Shown here: positions 28,697-38,884 of the stretch, one piece after another | Numbering within the stretch: position 1 is the first letter of the stretch | How the letters are laid out: each line of letters begins with the position of its first letter | Source: Agrobacterium albertimagni AOL15 | Lineage (GTDB): Bacteria; Pseudomonadota; Alphaproteobacteria; Rhizobiales; Rhizobiaceae | Assembly (NCBI RefSeq): GCF_000300855.1 | Contig: NZ_ALJF01000003.1 | Location: 62,001 to 126,000 of the forward strand | Reading direction: 5' to 3' | Length of the DNA stretch: 64,000 bases | Position numbers and translations under genes: made by a program | Notes under the pieces: model-generated | The model's database searches: none | What the model was told of the DNA's origin: nothing | What the model saw: only the letters and a program-made list of their open reading frames with translations

Positions 28697-29809
28697 ATGG
28701 CCCGGTTGCAACTGAAAAACCTCGAAAAAGACTATGGCTCGTTTCGTGCCGTGCATGGCATCAACCTCGATGTCGAAGACGGCGAGTTCATGGTTCTGGT
28801 CGGCCCCTCCGGCTGCGCCAAGTCGACGACGCTGCGCATGATTGCCGGCCTCGAGCGGATCACAGGCGGCGAAATCCGCATCGGCGGGGAGCTGGTCAAT
28901 GACCGAGCCCCCGGTGATCGCGGCATCTCCATGGTCTTCCAGAACTACGCGCTCTATCCGCATATGAAGGTGAAGAAAAACCTCTCCTTCTCCATGCGCC
29001 TCAAGCGCCGTCCGCAAGTGGAAATCGACGAGGCAACCGACAAGGTGGCCGGCACGCTGGAAATCGGCGCCCTGCTCGACCGGTTGCCGAAGCAGCTCTC
29101 TGGCGGCCAGGCCCAGCGCGTCGCTGTCGGCCGCGCGCTGATCAAAAAGCCGCAAGTCTTCCTCTTCGACGAGCCGCTGTCGAACCTCGACGCCAAGCTG
29201 CGCGCCTCGATGCGCGTGCGCATCACCGACCTGCACAAGCAGCTGAAAGCCGACGGCATGGCCGCGACCGTCATCTACGTCACCCACGACCAGACCGAAG
29301 CCATGACCATGGGCGACCGGATCTGCGTCATGAAAGACGGGCACATCATGCAGGTGGCCGACCCGGTGACGCTCTACAACCGCCCGGCCAATGCCTTTGT
29401 CGCCGGCTTCATCGGCAGCCCCGAGATGAACCTGATCGCCGCCGAACTCTCCGGCAATGGAGAGTTGGTGACAGCAGGCCAAACACTGTCGATTACGGAT
29501 GGCCTTGCTCAGCGACTGCATCGCGATGCCGCGCGCGAGGTCACCATCGGCATTCGTCCGCAGCATCTCCGGATCGCGCCGCCCGAGACATCGGGCACGC
29601 TGTCGGGCCGCATCAGCCATGTCGAGTTCATGGGCCACGAGGTCTATCTCTACGTGGACATCGGCGGCGAACGCGTCATCGCCGTCGTGCCCTCCAGCCA
29701 GTACGACAGGTCGCAGATCCGCGACGACCATGTCTGGCTGAGCCCGGACATCCGGTCCGCACACATCTTCAACCGCATGACAGGCGAGAACATCTCGCTC
29801 GCCGACTGA
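28697..29809 (+). CDS. ABC transporter ATP-binding protein (UgpC/MsmX type)
   Basis: A 370-residue ATPase of the sugar-importer class. Walker A is GPSGCAKSTTLRMIAG, with Ala in place of the common second Gly, a variant I have often seen in this subgroup. The signature is LSGGQAQRVAVGRALI, Walker B FLFDEPLSNLDAKLR and the switch His TVIYVTHDQTEAMTMG. The last third is a TOBE/OB regulatory domain (EVTIGIRPQHLRIAPPETSG). It follows the MalG-type permease by four bases and powers this importer. UgpC-type ATPases are sometimes shared with other sugar systems. Confidence 0.95.
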   Translation: MARLQLKNLEKDYGSFRAVHGINLDVEDGEFMVLVGPSGCAKSTTLRMIAGLERITGGEIRIGGELVNDRAPGDRGISMVFQNYALYPHMKVKKNLSFSMRLKRRPQVEIDEATDKVAGTLEIGALLDRLPKQLSGGQAQRVAVGRALIKKPQVFLFDEPLSNLDAKLRASMRVRITDLHKQLKADGMAATVIYVTHDQTEAMTMGDRICVMKDGHIMQVADPVTLYNRPANAFVAGFIGSPEMNLIAAELSGNGELVTAGQTLSITDGLAQRLHRDAAREVTIGIRPQHLRIAPPETSGTLSGRISHVEFMGHEVYLYVDIGGERVIAVVPSSQYDRSQIRDDHVWLSPDIRSAHIFNRMTGENISLAD

Positions 29810-29843
29810 AAGCCGTCATTGTTCCAACTTGGGAGGAGCCAGA

Positions 29844-31100
29844 ATGAGAACCTTGATCATGACCGCCGCACTTCTTGCGGCAACCAGCCTGACCGCAGCC
29901 AATGCCGCCAATCTTCGCATGTCCTGGTGGGGCAGCGATGATCGCCATATCGCCACGCAGGAAGCCTTGAAGCTCTGCGGCGGCAAGTTCGGCCATACGA
30001 TCTCGCCGGAATTCACCGGCTGGACCGGCCACCAGGAAAAGATCACCACGCAGCTCGCCGGCCGCACCGAAGCCGACATCATGCAGATCAACTGGCCCTG
30101 GCTGCCGATTTTCTCGAAAAACGGCGACGGCTTCGTCGACCTGAACGAGTTCAAGGACGTCATCGACTTGAGCCAGTGGTCGGAGACGGACCTGAAGGGC
30201 GGCACCGTCGAGGGCAAGCTGAACGGCCTGCCCGTCTCGACCACCGGCCGCGTCTTCATGTTCAACAAGACCACCTATGACAAGGCGGGCCTTGCGATCC
30301 CGACCACCTGGGACGAACTGCTTGCCGCAGCCCCCGTTATGAAGGAAAAGCTCGGTCAGGATTATTACCCCTTCGAAGGCACCGCGCTGGACGCGCGCCT
30401 CGTCGTCATCCTGCGCACCACGCAAAAGACCGGCAAGGACCTGATCGACCCGGCGACCAATCAGGTTGCCTGGACCGTGGAAGAACTGGCCGATGGCCTG
30501 CAGTTCTACCAGACCATGGTCGACCAGGGCGTCATCAAGTCCTGGAAGGACGTGGCCGCCGGCGGCAATGCGCCGCTGCATGAAAACCCGGCCTGGGCCG
30601 CCGGCAAGATCGCCGGCACCTATCAGTGGGACAGCACCTACGGCAAGATCTCCGGTCCGATGGAAGAAGGCCAGCAACTCGTGCCCGTCAAGCTCTTGCA
30701 GATTGAAGGCGCGACGACCGAAGGCGTCTACCGCAAACCATCGATGCTCCTGGCGATCTCCAGGAACAGCAAGGAGCCGAAGGCCGCCGCCGAGATCGTC
30801 AACTGCCTGTTGAACGATCCGAACGCGATCAAGCTTCTGGGCGCGACCCGTGGCGTGCCTTCGAGCAAGATCGCGCTCGAAGAACTCTCCAAGGCCGGAT
30901 CGATCGAGCCGGTGCAGGTTGAGGCCAACAAGATCGTGCTGGAAAGCAATGGCGTCGGTGTCTCGCCGCTCAACGAACATCCGCGCGTGACGGAAGCCTT
31001 CGACAGCACCTTCGAGGCCTTTGCCTATGGTCAGGCTTCGGCCGAAGACGCAGCCGCCGAGATCATCGACGGCATCAACAGCGCACTCACCGGCATCTGA
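29844..31100 (+). CDS. ABC sugar-binding protein (family 1)
   Basis: A 418-residue periplasmic binding protein with a Sec signal MRTLIMTAALLAATSLTAAN ending at Ala-Asn-Ala. The mature protein starts NLRMSWWGSDDRHIATQEAL and shows ADIMQINWPWLPIFSKNGDG and GLPVSTTGRVFMFNKTTYDK, common in binding proteins for acidic oligosaccharides. The ATG at 29844 is preceded by GGAGGAG; five more codons upstream are in frame but lack a site. It lies 34 bases after the ATPase gene. Its presence late in the operon is unusual but not rare. Confidence 0.92.
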   Translation: MRTLIMTAALLAATSLTAANAANLRMSWWGSDDRHIATQEALKLCGGKFGHTISPEFTGWTGHQEKITTQLAGRTEADIMQINWPWLPIFSKNGDGFVDLNEFKDVIDLSQWSETDLKGGTVEGKLNGLPVSTTGRVFMFNKTTYDKAGLAIPTTWDELLAAAPVMKEKLGQDYYPFEGTALDARLVVILRTTQKTGKDLIDPATNQVAWTVEELADGLQFYQTMVDQGVIKSWKDVAAGGNAPLHENPAWAAGKIAGTYQWDSTYGKISGPMEEGQQLVPVKLLQIEGATTEGVYRKPSMLLAISRNSKEPKAAAEIVNCLLNDPNAIKLLGATRGVPSSKIALEELSKAGSIEPVQVEANKIVLESNGVGVSPLNEHPRVTEAFDSTFEAFAYGQASAEDAAAEIIDGINSALTGI

Positions 31101-31111
31101 GGAGGACGATC

Positions 31112-32623
31112 TTGACCGACGGCCCCATCCAGCTGCTGCATCTGTCGTCAAGGACGGCAACACTGTCGATCGAGGCGGACAGGCATCTGTTCGCCCTCGA
31201 CCGGGCGTTGCCCTGGGTGCTGCAGCTGGCTGACGGCACGACGCTCAAGACGGGCAGTGCGACCTCGGTCGTGCTGTCCCTCGATGGTCTGGAACCGAAG
31301 AGCGAGTACCGCTTCTCGACCGCGATCGGTGGGATCACCTTTCGAACAGCCGACGAAACGGCCCTGGTCGATATCCGCGACCACGGAGCGCGACCAGATA
31401 GCAACGACAATACCACGGCGATCCAGTCCGCGATCGCTGCGGTGCCGGCGGGTGGAACACTCCGGCTGCCCGCCGGCTCCTGGACTTCAGGCCCGCTTTT
31501 CCTGAAGAGTGACATGACACTCTTGATCGAGGAAGGCGCTGTCCTGCAGGACAGCGGCACCCGCGAGGGACGACGGATCCTGTCGTCACGCCACCCGGAG
31601 GGACGCGTGCTCGGCACCTGGGAAGGCGTCGCGGAAGCTTGTTTCGCCAGCCTCCTCAACGCGATCGATTGCGACAACCTGACGATCTGCGGACAGGGTA
31701 TTGTAGACGGCGGCGGCGATCGCGGCGACTGGTGGACCTGGCCGAAGGAAACCCGCGACGGCGCCCGGCGCCCGCGCACGATGTTCCTGTCCGGCTGCCG
31801 TCATCTGACGATTGCCGGCATCACGGTGCGCAATTCCCCTTCCTGGACTGTCCATCCCGTACTCTGCGAAGACGTGCTCGCGGTCGGACTGACGATCCGC
31901 AACCATCCCGACTCTCCGAATACCGACGGGTTGAACCCCGAATCCAGCCAGAACATTCGCCTTGTTGGCCTCGACATCTCCGTCGGCGACGATTGCGTGG
32001 CGATCAAAGCCGGCAAGCGCGATCCGCGCGGCGGTCCGGATCGGCCGACCCGCAATGTCGAGATCCGCAACTGCCTGATGCAGCGCGGCCATGGCGCGGT
32101 GGTCATGGGCAGCGAGATGAGCCAGGGGATCAGCGACGTCTCGATCAGCCGCTGCCATTTCTTCGGCACCGACCGGGGCCTGCGCATCAAGACCCGGCGC
32201 GGCCGAGGCGGCACCGTCTCCAAGATCAGCGTCCATGACTGCCGGATGGAGGATGTCGCGACCCCGATTGCTGTCAACGCCTTCTACTTCTGCGATGCCG
32301 ATGGCCGCTCCGACTATGTCCAGTCCCGCACCGCCCTGCCCGTCTCCCTCACCACGCCGAAGATCGAGGGCATCGATATCCGCAATCTCGAGGTTTCAGG
32401 CGCGGAAACGGCGGCAGCCGTCTTCTACGGACTGCCGGAATCGACCATCGACGCCGTGTCGATCGACGGCATGAGCATCGCCTACAGCGCCGATGCGAAA
32501 CCCGCCGTGCCGGAGATGGCCTGCCATCTCCCGGAACTGCGCCACGCCGGCATCATTGCCGAGAACACCAATTTCAGCCGGATTGTCGGCCTCTCACCCG
32601 CATCCATTCACCCGGACCCATGA
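31112..32623 (+). CDS. GH28 polygalacturonase-like hydrolase, no signal peptide
   Basis: A 503-residue right-handed beta-helix enzyme of family GH28. The four family motifs are present: NTDGLNPESSQN, VGDDCVAIKAGKR, GHGAVVMGSEMSQG and RGLRIKTRRGRGG, with the catalytic Asp residues in the first two. An N-terminal fibronectin-like stretch of about 85 residues precedes the pectate-lyase-like start DIRDHGARPDSNDNTTAIQS. The start is TTG, seven bases after GGAGGA. There is no signal peptide, so it should act in the cytoplasm, probably as an exo-enzyme on imported galacturonide chains. It lies eleven bases after the binding-protein gene. Confidence 0.92.
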   Translation: MTDGPIQLLHLSSRTATLSIEADRHLFALDRALPWVLQLADGTTLKTGSATSVVLSLDGLEPKSEYRFSTAIGGITFRTADETALVDIRDHGARPDSNDNTTAIQSAIAAVPAGGTLRLPAGSWTSGPLFLKSDMTLLIEEGAVLQDSGTREGRRILSSRHPEGRVLGTWEGVAEACFASLLNAIDCDNLTICGQGIVDGGGDRGDWWTWPKETRDGARRPRTMFLSGCRHLTIAGITVRNSPSWTVHPVLCEDVLAVGLTIRNHPDSPNTDGLNPESSQNIRLVGLDISVGDDCVAIKAGKRDPRGGPDRPTRNVEIRNCLMQRGHGAVVMGSEMSQGISDVSISRCHFFGTDRGLRIKTRRGRGGTVSKISVHDCRMEDVATPIAVNAFYFCDADGRSDYVQSRTALPVSLTTPKIEGIDIRNLEVSGAETAAAVFYGLPESTIDAVSIDGMSIAYSADAKPAVPEMACHLPELRHAGIIAENTNFSRIVGLSPASIHPDP

Positions 32624-32629
32624 AGACCA

Positions 32630-33763
32630 ATGCTGATCTCCTATTTCGACGACTATGCTCGCGACTATGAACCCTATAAGGCCGGTGCCTGGTGTTATGA
32701 GGACGGCTGCCTCTATCGCGGCCTGATCACGCTGCATGAGGCGACGGGAGATCGGCGCTGGCTCGACCATCTGACCCGGCTCGTCGATGCGCAGGTGGAT
32801 GCCGACGGCGGTCTCGCCGACTACCGGATCATCGAATTCAACATCGACAACATCCTGCCCGGGCGCGCGCTGTTTTACCTCCATCGCCTGACGGGAAAGG
32901 CCCGTTATCTGGAGGCCGCCAGGCTCCTTGGAAGGCAACTCACACACCATCCCCGCATCGCCAGCGGCCCCTATTGGCACAAGCTGCGCTACCCGCATCA
33001 GGTTTGGCTGGATGGCCTCTACATGGCCATGCCGTTCAAGATCGAGCTCGGCCTGGCACTCAGTGATCAGCGCCTCGTGGAAGATGCTATCGCCCAGTTC
33101 AACTCAGCGATCGACCTGACATTCGACGCAGCCTCCGGCCTCTATCGCCACGGCTATGACGAGTCACGTCTGCAGGATTGGGCCGACCCCGACACCGGCC
33201 TGTCGCCGGCGCATTGGGCACGATCGATCGGCTGGCTCGCCATGGCCTTCGTTGACGTGATCGAACATCTGCCCGAGGGCGAAACGCGCCGCGACCTGTC
33301 TACACGTCTGATTGCGCTGAACGACCGGCTTGCCGCGCTGGCGACGAAAGATCATCGCTGGCTGCAGGTGATCGATGCGCCCGAGGCAACGGGCAATTAC
33401 CCCGAAAGCTCGGCAACGGCGATGTTCGCCTACGCCCTGCAAAAGTCTGAGCGCCTGGGGATCGACCAACGCGGCGATCTCGGGCGGTCGGCGCTGCTGG
33501 CTCTCGCCAACCTCGAAGTCCGTCCCGTCGCGGGCGGACGGCGACAATTGCACAACATCTGTTGCGTCGCGGGCCTCGGCCCCTTCCAAGGCATCTATCG
33601 CGACGGCAGCATTGCCTACTACCTCACCGAAGCCATTCGCCCCGACGACATCAAGGGTGTAGGTCCCCTGATGATGGCTGAGGCCGAACGTCTGCTGGCA
33701 GAAAGCACCACTTTTTCCCGACAGAACGAGAGCCAGCGGCGGCCGGCGGTGAACGCCGTCTGA
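32630..33763 (+). CDS. GH105 unsaturated rhamnogalacturonyl hydrolase
   Basis: A 377-residue (alpha/alpha)6-barrel enzyme of the GH88/GH105 group, which removes the unsaturated uronic acid left by lyases, by hydration of its double bond. Seen are KAGAWCYEDGCLYRGL, a HPRIASGPYWHKLRYPHQVWLDGLYMAMPF stretch with the catalytic Asp, SPAHWARSIGWLAMAFVDV and the closing GRRQLHNICCVAGLG. The ATG at 32630 lies seven bases after the GH28 stop; no clear ribosome site is seen, so coupling is likely. It is the last gene of the pectin operon and supplies the substrate for KduI. Confidence 0.9.
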   Translation: MLISYFDDYARDYEPYKAGAWCYEDGCLYRGLITLHEATGDRRWLDHLTRLVDAQVDADGGLADYRIIEFNIDNILPGRALFYLHRLTGKARYLEAARLLGRQLTHHPRIASGPYWHKLRYPHQVWLDGLYMAMPFKIELGLALSDQRLVEDAIAQFNSAIDLTFDAASGLYRHGYDESRLQDWADPDTGLSPAHWARSIGWLAMAFVDVIEHLPEGETRRDLSTRLIALNDRLAALATKDHRWLQVIDAPEATGNYPESSATAMFAYALQKSERLGIDQRGDLGRSALLALANLEVRPVAGGRRQLHNICCVAGLGPFQGIYRDGSIAYYLTEAIRPDDIKGVGPLMMAEAERLLAESTTFSRQNESQRRPAVNAV

Positions 33764-33775
33764 TGCACAGGAGAT

Positions 33776-33804
33776 GGACCGCCGGCGTCTGTTACCGACG
33801 GTCC
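33776..33804. terminator. Hairpin between GH105 gene and dabA (convergent)
   Basis: GGACCGCCGG (33776-33785) pairs with CCGACGGTCC (33795-33804) in nine of ten positions with a nine-base loop. It lies in the 52-base gap between two facing stops. The tail is only moderately T-rich. Confidence 0.6.
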
Positions 33805-33815
33805 TGCCCTAAAGC

Positions 33816-36230
33816 TTAGCTCGCGGCCTTCTGCTCGACACCTGATGCTGCACCCTGCCGGACATCCGTCCAGCCGAGATTGCCGGCATAGCGCCAGGCC
33901 ATTTGGCCCTGCTCGTCGAGCGCAAAGAGGCTGAGCCAGCCATTGTCGAACAGCGCCCGCACCTGCGCATGCCGCTTCAGGATGTCGGTGATTGCCTCCT
34001 TCGGCGCCTCGACGGCAACCGTCAGACGCAGTGGCTCGTGGACGAAATTCTCTCCGTCGTGGACCGACTGCCAGGGGAGCCCGGCCCGCATATTGCCGCC
34101 ATTGCCCTCGACGACGCCGATGCCGCCGACGACATTGTGCAACAGCTTGTTGCCAGCACCAAAGAGCGACGGCGCAACCGACGAGCCGAAATACTGCAGG
34201 CTGATCCAGCTCGCGACGACCACGGGAGCCGTCAGGATCAGTTCGAGGATCTTGAAGCCCTCGTCCTTCTTCCAGACATAGTCGTGCAGGAAGGCTTGGC
34301 CCTCCAGCGAGCGTCCTGTAGTCCGCGAGCGCGGTGCCGCGATAAAGGCGCGGCAGCCGGCAAGCCCGAGCTCGGGCCGGACTTCCGACCAGTCCTTGCT
34401 ACGCGCGATGACACTATCGCCTGTCGCCCGCGGCAGCCGCCGCGCCCGCTCCGCCCGCGTCAGGCTGCCGGCCTGGGCAAGCCATTGGCGGATGCGAACG
34501 ATATCCTGCGCTGCGAGGTCGTTCTCCAGATCGTCTTCGAACAGCGTCACCGTGTCAGTGGTCGTATCATGCAGGCCACCGAGGAAGACGGTATCGGTCG
34601 GGATGGTGATCCCGATCAATGCCAGCTTCTCGCGCACGGCCTGGTCGTTCAGCAGATCGGCCAGCAGGCGCGCGTTAACGTCGCCCGCGTAGCCGCCGCA
34701 GGCGCCGCAGTGAAGCGCACTGGCATAGGGGTTGTTGACCACATTCGCTCCATGACCGGAGATGAGCACGAAGCGGCCAAAGCCTTCCGTCAGCGACATC
34801 GCCTTGAGCACGGTTTCAGCAACCACCGCCCGCGTGTCGAGATCGAGGCTCGGGGCAAAGCGCGGCTTGGCCGCATCCGGACCCTTGCCCTTGCCGAAAC
34901 CCAGACCGTCGCGCATCAGCTTGCCGGCATAGACGGGGCCCATCGCTTCCACGAAGGCAAAGGAAGAGACGGCAGCCAGCTTGAAACGACCCCAGGCACG
35001 GGTGGCGCGCGCGCTGAACCGAGCCTGCTGATCGGCATCCTCATCGTGATCGATGGCGCTGCAGCTGAAGACGGAAGGCTTCAGGAGGACCGGCAAGCGA
35101 CGCTCTGATACGTCGGAGGCAAAGCCCTTGTGGCTTGCACCAAGACCGAAGAAGCCGGCAAAGCCGAGCGTGCGAACAGCAGGATCAACGCTTTCGAGCG
35201 CGCGGCGGAAGACTTCCGAGCGCACGTCGATGCAGAAGGCCGCCTGCAGGACTGGCCGCAACTCAGCAACCTTGATCGGCGAGGGTGCAGCAAGCGTAGC
35301 CGCAAGCTTCCGCTGCGCCGCGCGCTCGGCAGCGACCTGCAGCAACCCGTCCATGACGGTATCGAAATCGGGACTGACCGGCTCGACATGGGCGCGCCGT
35401 ACCTGCTGCCACTCGCTTTCGATGGCGGTCTTGTGCTGGGCGTAGAGCGCCTCTTCGAAGACCAGCCGGATCGCCAACAGTTCAAGCGCGGTGCTATCTG
35501 CTCGCCCCTCGACCTCCGCCCCGAACTGGATGTGGCGCGCATACTGCGCCCAGCCCCCGACGGTCAACAGGAGCTGATGGAAATAGGTGCCGGGCTCGGC
35601 ACCAAGGCCGAGGGAGACAGCCGCCCGTTCGATCGCCGCATATGGTGTCTCCGGCGTTTCGTCGACATGGATGCTGAAGCCTTTCAGGCCCAGGATTTCC
35701 GGCGTCAGGTCGTGGGTCGCAAAGGCACGCCAGGCGGCGTAGAGACCGTTGCGCCGGGAAGCAGCCCAAAGGGCCTGCCCCTGATCGAAGAAACCGGCCG
35801 CAAACGTGCCGATCCGCTCGGAGACGAGCCCCGGCCAATCCTTGCCCGTGGCCCGCGCGGCAAGTTCAGCGATCGTCGGGAGTGCCACAACCGGCTGCAG
35901 CTCCTCGCCAACAGCAGCCTTGAGCGCCGGCAGATCGATGCGGTTGAAAAGCGCGCTCGACTGGAGCGCTGCCGCCAGATCCTCATCCGTGATCTCGCCC
36001 TTGTCGATCTGGTCGGCATAATGCTTGCGCGGCAGGGCGAGCCGGACGCCGCCAATCCGGGCGAGCCGGGCTGCGGTGTTGTCCAGTGTTTCGCTGATCT
36101 GGCCGAGGAAGGGATTGACGGCAACGGTCGCCGTCAGCGGCCAGGCTGGCGGGATCGCCCTCACGGCCTGATCTGCCGCGCGGGCAAGCGCTTCGCCATG
36201 CAAGGTGTCGATCGTGGTCATATCGGTCAT
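33816..36230 (-). CDS. dabA: DabA, inorganic-carbon transporter subunit (UPF0753/DUF2309)
   Basis: An 804-residue protein of the DabA family, the carbonic-anhydrase-like half of the DAB system that gathers bicarbonate/CO2. The predicted zinc ligands are present: Cys333 and Asp335 in [10 protein letters not shown], His493 in [11 protein letters not shown] and Cys508 in [10 protein letters not shown]. The ATG at 36230 follows AAGGAG by seven bases; a longer frame to 36314 is not needed. It starts four bases after the stop of the DabB gene, so both form one operon. Energy is thought to come from the cation gradient through DabB. In a heterotroph the likely use is CO2 supply for carboxylation reactions in poor air. 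Confidence 0.93.
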   Translation of the reverse strand: MTDMTTIDTLHGEALARAADQAVRAIPPAWPLTATVAVNPFLGQISETLDNTAARLARIGGVRLALPRKHYADQIDKGEITDEDLAAALQSSALFNRIDLPALKAAVGEELQPVVALPTIAELAARATGKDWPGLVSERIGTFAAGFFDQGQALWAASRRNGLYAAWRAFATHDLTPEILGLKGFSIHVDETPETPYAAIERAAVSLGLGAEPGTYFHQLLLTVGGWAQYARHIQFGAEVEGRADSTALELLAIRLVFEEALYAQHKTAIESEWQQVRRAHVEPVSPDFDTVMDGLLQVAAERAAQRKLAATLAAPSPIKVAELRPVLQAAFCIDVRSEVFRRALESVDPAVRTLGFAGFFGLGASHKGFASDVSERRLPVLLKPSVFSCSAIDHDEDADQQARFSARATRAWGRFKLAAVSSFAFVEAMGPVYAGKLMRDGLGFGKGKGPDAAKPRFAPSLDLDTRAVVAETVLKAMSLTEGFGRFVLISGHGANVVNNPYASALHCGACGGYAGDVNARLLADLLNDQAVREKLALIGITIPTDTVFLGGLHDTTTDTVTLFEDDLENDLAAQDIVRIRQWLAQAGSLTRAERARRLPRATGDSVIARSKDWSEVRPELGLAGCRAFIAAPRSRTTGRSLEGQAFLHDYVWKKDEGFKILELILTAPVVVASWISLQYFGSSVAPSLFGAGNKLLHNVVGGIGVVEGNGGNMRAGLPWQSVHDGENFVHEPLRLTVAVEAPKEAITDILKRHAQVRALFDNGWLSLFALDEQGQMAWRYAGNLGWTDVRQGAASGVEQKAAS

Positions 36231-36234
36231 CGGT

Positions 36235-37818
36235 TCACTCCTTGATGGAAGCAGGCGTTGCGGGGGTGGAGCGCGGAAGCGTCCAGCCACCGAGCAGGCG
36301 ATCGAAGAGGGCATTCACGTAGAGGCCGTTGGCGAGATGGACGCGCAGGCCCGCCGCCGCCGGATGATAGGCCCAGAGCGGGAAGAGCGACTGGGCGACG
36401 GCGACGACCCCGAAGGTGACGACGGCCAGCAGCATCAGCGTCCACTCAAGCGGCCCGGGCTGCGGGGTTGCGGGCAGCGTGCCGAGCATCAGCTTGTCGG
36501 AGATGCGCTGCAGGGCGAAATAGGCCGTCGCCGCCGAAATCGCGTAGAGCGAGGTTCGCCAGGTCAGCGCCCGGGGAGCCGCATCCGCCAACCCTTGAGC
36601 GATCAAGTAAGCGACGCCGAAGATCAGGATTGCACCAAGCGCCAAAGCCTGCGGCGGCTTGTCGGCAAAGCCGAAGAGCACACCGATGACGGCATAGATG
36701 GCAAGCGCCAGCAGGAAGGCGCGCCCGACCGCCTTGGCATTTGGGATCGCGACCGAACCCGGGCGCTTGATAGAGGCGACCTTTTCGATGGCCGAGCCGG
36801 AGGCGAGGAAGGCATGTGCCTTGTAGAGCGAATGGGCGACGATGTGCAGCAGCGCAATCGGGAACAGTGCCAGGCCACATTGCAGGATCATGAAGCCCAT
36901 TTGCGCGACCGTGGACCAGGCGAGCGAGGTCTTCACCGCTGACTGGGTGAGCATCACGAGACTGCCGAACAGCGCCGTGAAGCCACCAACCATGACCAGC
37001 ACCGCCAGTACCACAGGCGCCTGCAGCATGACATCGGCAAAGCGGATCAGGAGGAAGCCGCCAGCATTGACGACGCCGGCATGCAGCAGAGCCGAAACCG
37101 GGGTCGGCGTTTCCATCACTTCCGTGAGCCAGCCATGGGTCGGGAACTGCGCAGACTTCAGAAGTGCGGCGACAGCAAGGAGCGCTGCGGCAGCGATCGT
37201 CAGCGGCAGCCCCTCGCCTTCCCGCGCAGCGGCAAGGATGGTGGCGATGTCACCAGTGCCGAAGGAAATCGCAAGCAGGATGACGGCGCCGATCAGCGCG
37301 GCATCACCCGTGCGCGAGACGATGAACTTCTTGCGCGCGGCCCGCTGGGCAGCGATCCTGTCAGGATAGAAGAGCAACAGCTGATGCAGGAGCAGGCTGG
37401 TGGCGATCCAGCCGATAACGAGCTGGAGCAGCGTACCTGACTGGACGAGCAGAAGGACGGCAGCGAGGGTTGCCGTCATCCAGCCGGTGAACGGGCCCTG
37501 CCGCTCTTCCCCGTCGAGGAAGGTGCCGGCATAACGCAGCACCACCCAGCCGATGAAGGATACGAGCAGCAGCATGACAAGGCTGACAAGGTCAAGCCGC
37601 GAGGCCAGCGCGAAGTAGCTGTAGCCGATTGCCGGGCTGGTTCCCGACCCCTGCAGCACGAGGACGACAGCGGAAAGGATCGCGACGATGATCGAACCGA
37701 GAGCCGCGAGTTCGGCAACGCGGATCGCCTGACGCGGGCGAAGCCCTGGAGCCTTGAATGCGTAATAAGAAGCACCGGCAAGCAACAGCGGTGCGAAAAG
37801 CGGCAGCATGTGGATCAC
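36235..37818 (-). CDS. dabB: DabB, NADH-quinone oxidoreductase subunit L-like membrane subunit
   Basis: A 527-residue membrane protein of the NuoL/MrpA-like proton-channel family, about 14 helices. It carries [29 protein letters not shown] and [23 protein letters not shown], with the conserved Lys and Glu of the ion path. Complex I subunits are not present nearby, while dabA follows four bases later, so this is the DabB partner rather than part of complex I. The short length without the NuoL lateral helix fits that reading. Confidence 0.92.
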   Translation of the reverse strand: MIHMLPLFAPLLLAGASYYAFKAPGLRPRQAIRVAELAALGSIIVAILSAVVLVLQGSGTSPAIGYSYFALASRLDLVSLVMLLLVSFIGWVVLRYAGTFLDGEERQGPFTGWMTATLAAVLLLVQSGTLLQLVIGWIATSLLLHQLLLFYPDRIAAQRAARKKFIVSRTGDAALIGAVILLAISFGTGDIATILAAAREGEGLPLTIAAAALLAVAALLKSAQFPTHGWLTEVMETPTPVSALLHAGVVNAGGFLLIRFADVMLQAPVVLAVLVMVGGFTALFGSLVMLTQSAVKTSLAWSTVAQMGFMILQCGLALFPIALLHIVAHSLYKAHAFLASGSAIEKVASIKRPGSVAIPNAKAVGRAFLLALAIYAVIGVLFGFADKPPQALALGAILIFGVAYLIAQGLADAAPRALTWRTSLYAISAATAYFALQRISDKLMLGTLPATPQPGPLEWTLMLLAVVTFGVVAVAQSLFPLWAYHPAAAGLRVHLANGLYVNALFDRLLGGWTLPRSTPATPASIKE

Positions 37819-37895
37819 GTGATATCTCCAGGCTGGGCCGCTGCTTGGGAGGAGGCAGCGGCGATCTCACGGACCTGTTATCAGCGGCGTGATCT

Positions 37896-37941
37896 CAATA
37901 AAAATTCATTGTTTCTCTCAATTCGTTCTATAAAATAGAAC
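37896..37941. promoter_or_regulatory. Operator cluster between dabB and the LysR-type gene
   Basis: Two inverted repeats lie in this AT-rich 46 bases: ATTG-N7-CAAT at 37908-37922 (fits the LysR T-N11-A pattern) and GTTCTATAAAATAGAAC at 37925-37941, a perfect palindrome with three central bases. The second ends one base before the LysR-type start codon. A further CAAT-N8-ATTG overlaps at 37896-37911. Confidence 0.62.
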
Positions 37942-37942
37942 T

Positions 37943-38839
37943 ATGGCTGATCTGAACTACCACCACCTCCGCTATTTCCGCGCCGTCGCCCATGACGGCA
38001 ACCTGACCCGCACGGCCGAACGGCTGAACCTGTCGCAATCGGCGCTCTCCATCCAGATCAAGCAGTTGGAGGAGCGGCTCGGCCATTCTCTCTTCGAGCG
38101 TCGTGGACGACAGCTCTATCTGACCGAAGCGGGACGCATCGCGCTCGACCATGCCGACACGATCTTTTCGGCCGGCGAGGAACTGATCGAGACGCTGAAA
38201 GAAACCGGAAGAACCCGCCGCGCCATTCGTATCGGTGCGCTTGCTACGCTGTCGCGCAACTTCCAGATGGAGTTCCTGCGCCCGATCCTGGGCCGCTCCG
38301 ACGTCGATATGATCCTGCGCTCCGGCAGCACCAGCGAGCTTCTAGGCGCACTCGAAGCACTAAACCTAGACATCGTCCTGCTCAACCAGGCGCCGATGGC
38401 CGATTCGGTCACGCCCTTCATCGCCCAGCATGTCTATCAGCAGCGAGTGAGCCTGATCGGCAAGCCGTCCTATGGCAAACCGGGCGCGAAGCTCGCAGAC
38501 CTGCTCACCGAGCACCCCGTCATCCTGCCGACGCTCGAAAGCGGCGTGCGCTCGCAGTTCGAAGCCCTCGTCGCACGCCTCGGTATAACGCCGCAGATTG
38601 CGGCTGAGGTGGATGACATGGCGATGATGCGTCTGCTGGCCCGAGAGGGTGCGGGCCTTGCCGTTCTGCCGCCGATCGTCGTCAAGGGCGAACTGGAGGC
38701 CGGAACGCTGGTCGAGTTCGACGCCCTGCCCGGCATGATCGAATCCTTCTTTGCCGTGACCGTGAAGCGGCGTTTTCCGAACCCGCTCATCCGGCCACTG
38801 CTGGAAGCAAGCGAGGACGGTAAAACCGCTGGCGCCTGA
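37943..38839 (+). CDS. LysR-family regulator divergent from dabBA
   Basis: A 298-residue LysR-type regulator with the N-terminal winged helix MADLNYHHLRYFRAVAHDGN followed by LTRTAERLNLSQSALSIQIKQLEERLG, and an effector domain from about residue 95. The N-terminus (LNYHHLRYF) resembles NhaR, which answers to sodium and pH, more than CbbR. It is transcribed away from dabBA and is likely to control it, perhaps in response to bicarbonate or pH. There is no Shine-Dalgarno sequence: the palindrome GTTCTATAAAATAGAAC occupies the place where one would be. Confidence 0.92.
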   Translation: MADLNYHHLRYFRAVAHDGNLTRTAERLNLSQSALSIQIKQLEERLGHSLFERRGRQLYLTEAGRIALDHADTIFSAGEELIETLKETGRTRRAIRIGALATLSRNFQMEFLRPILGRSDVDMILRSGSTSELLGALEALNLDIVLLNQAPMADSVTPFIAQHVYQQRVSLIGKPSYGKPGAKLADLLTEHPVILPTLESGVRSQFEALVARLGITPQIAAEVDDMAMMRLLAREGAGLAVLPPIVVKGELEAGTLVEFDALPGMIESFFAVTVKRRFPNPLIRPLLEASEDGKTAGA

Positions 38840-38884
38840 ACAACGTAAAGCTCAAGCGCATCAAGCATTTGAGAAGGGGACCGC

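Noticed and set aside
29769..31163. 464-codon leftward frame opposite the sugar-binding protein gene
   Set aside because: Mirror frame; the plus strand has a signal peptide and clear family features.
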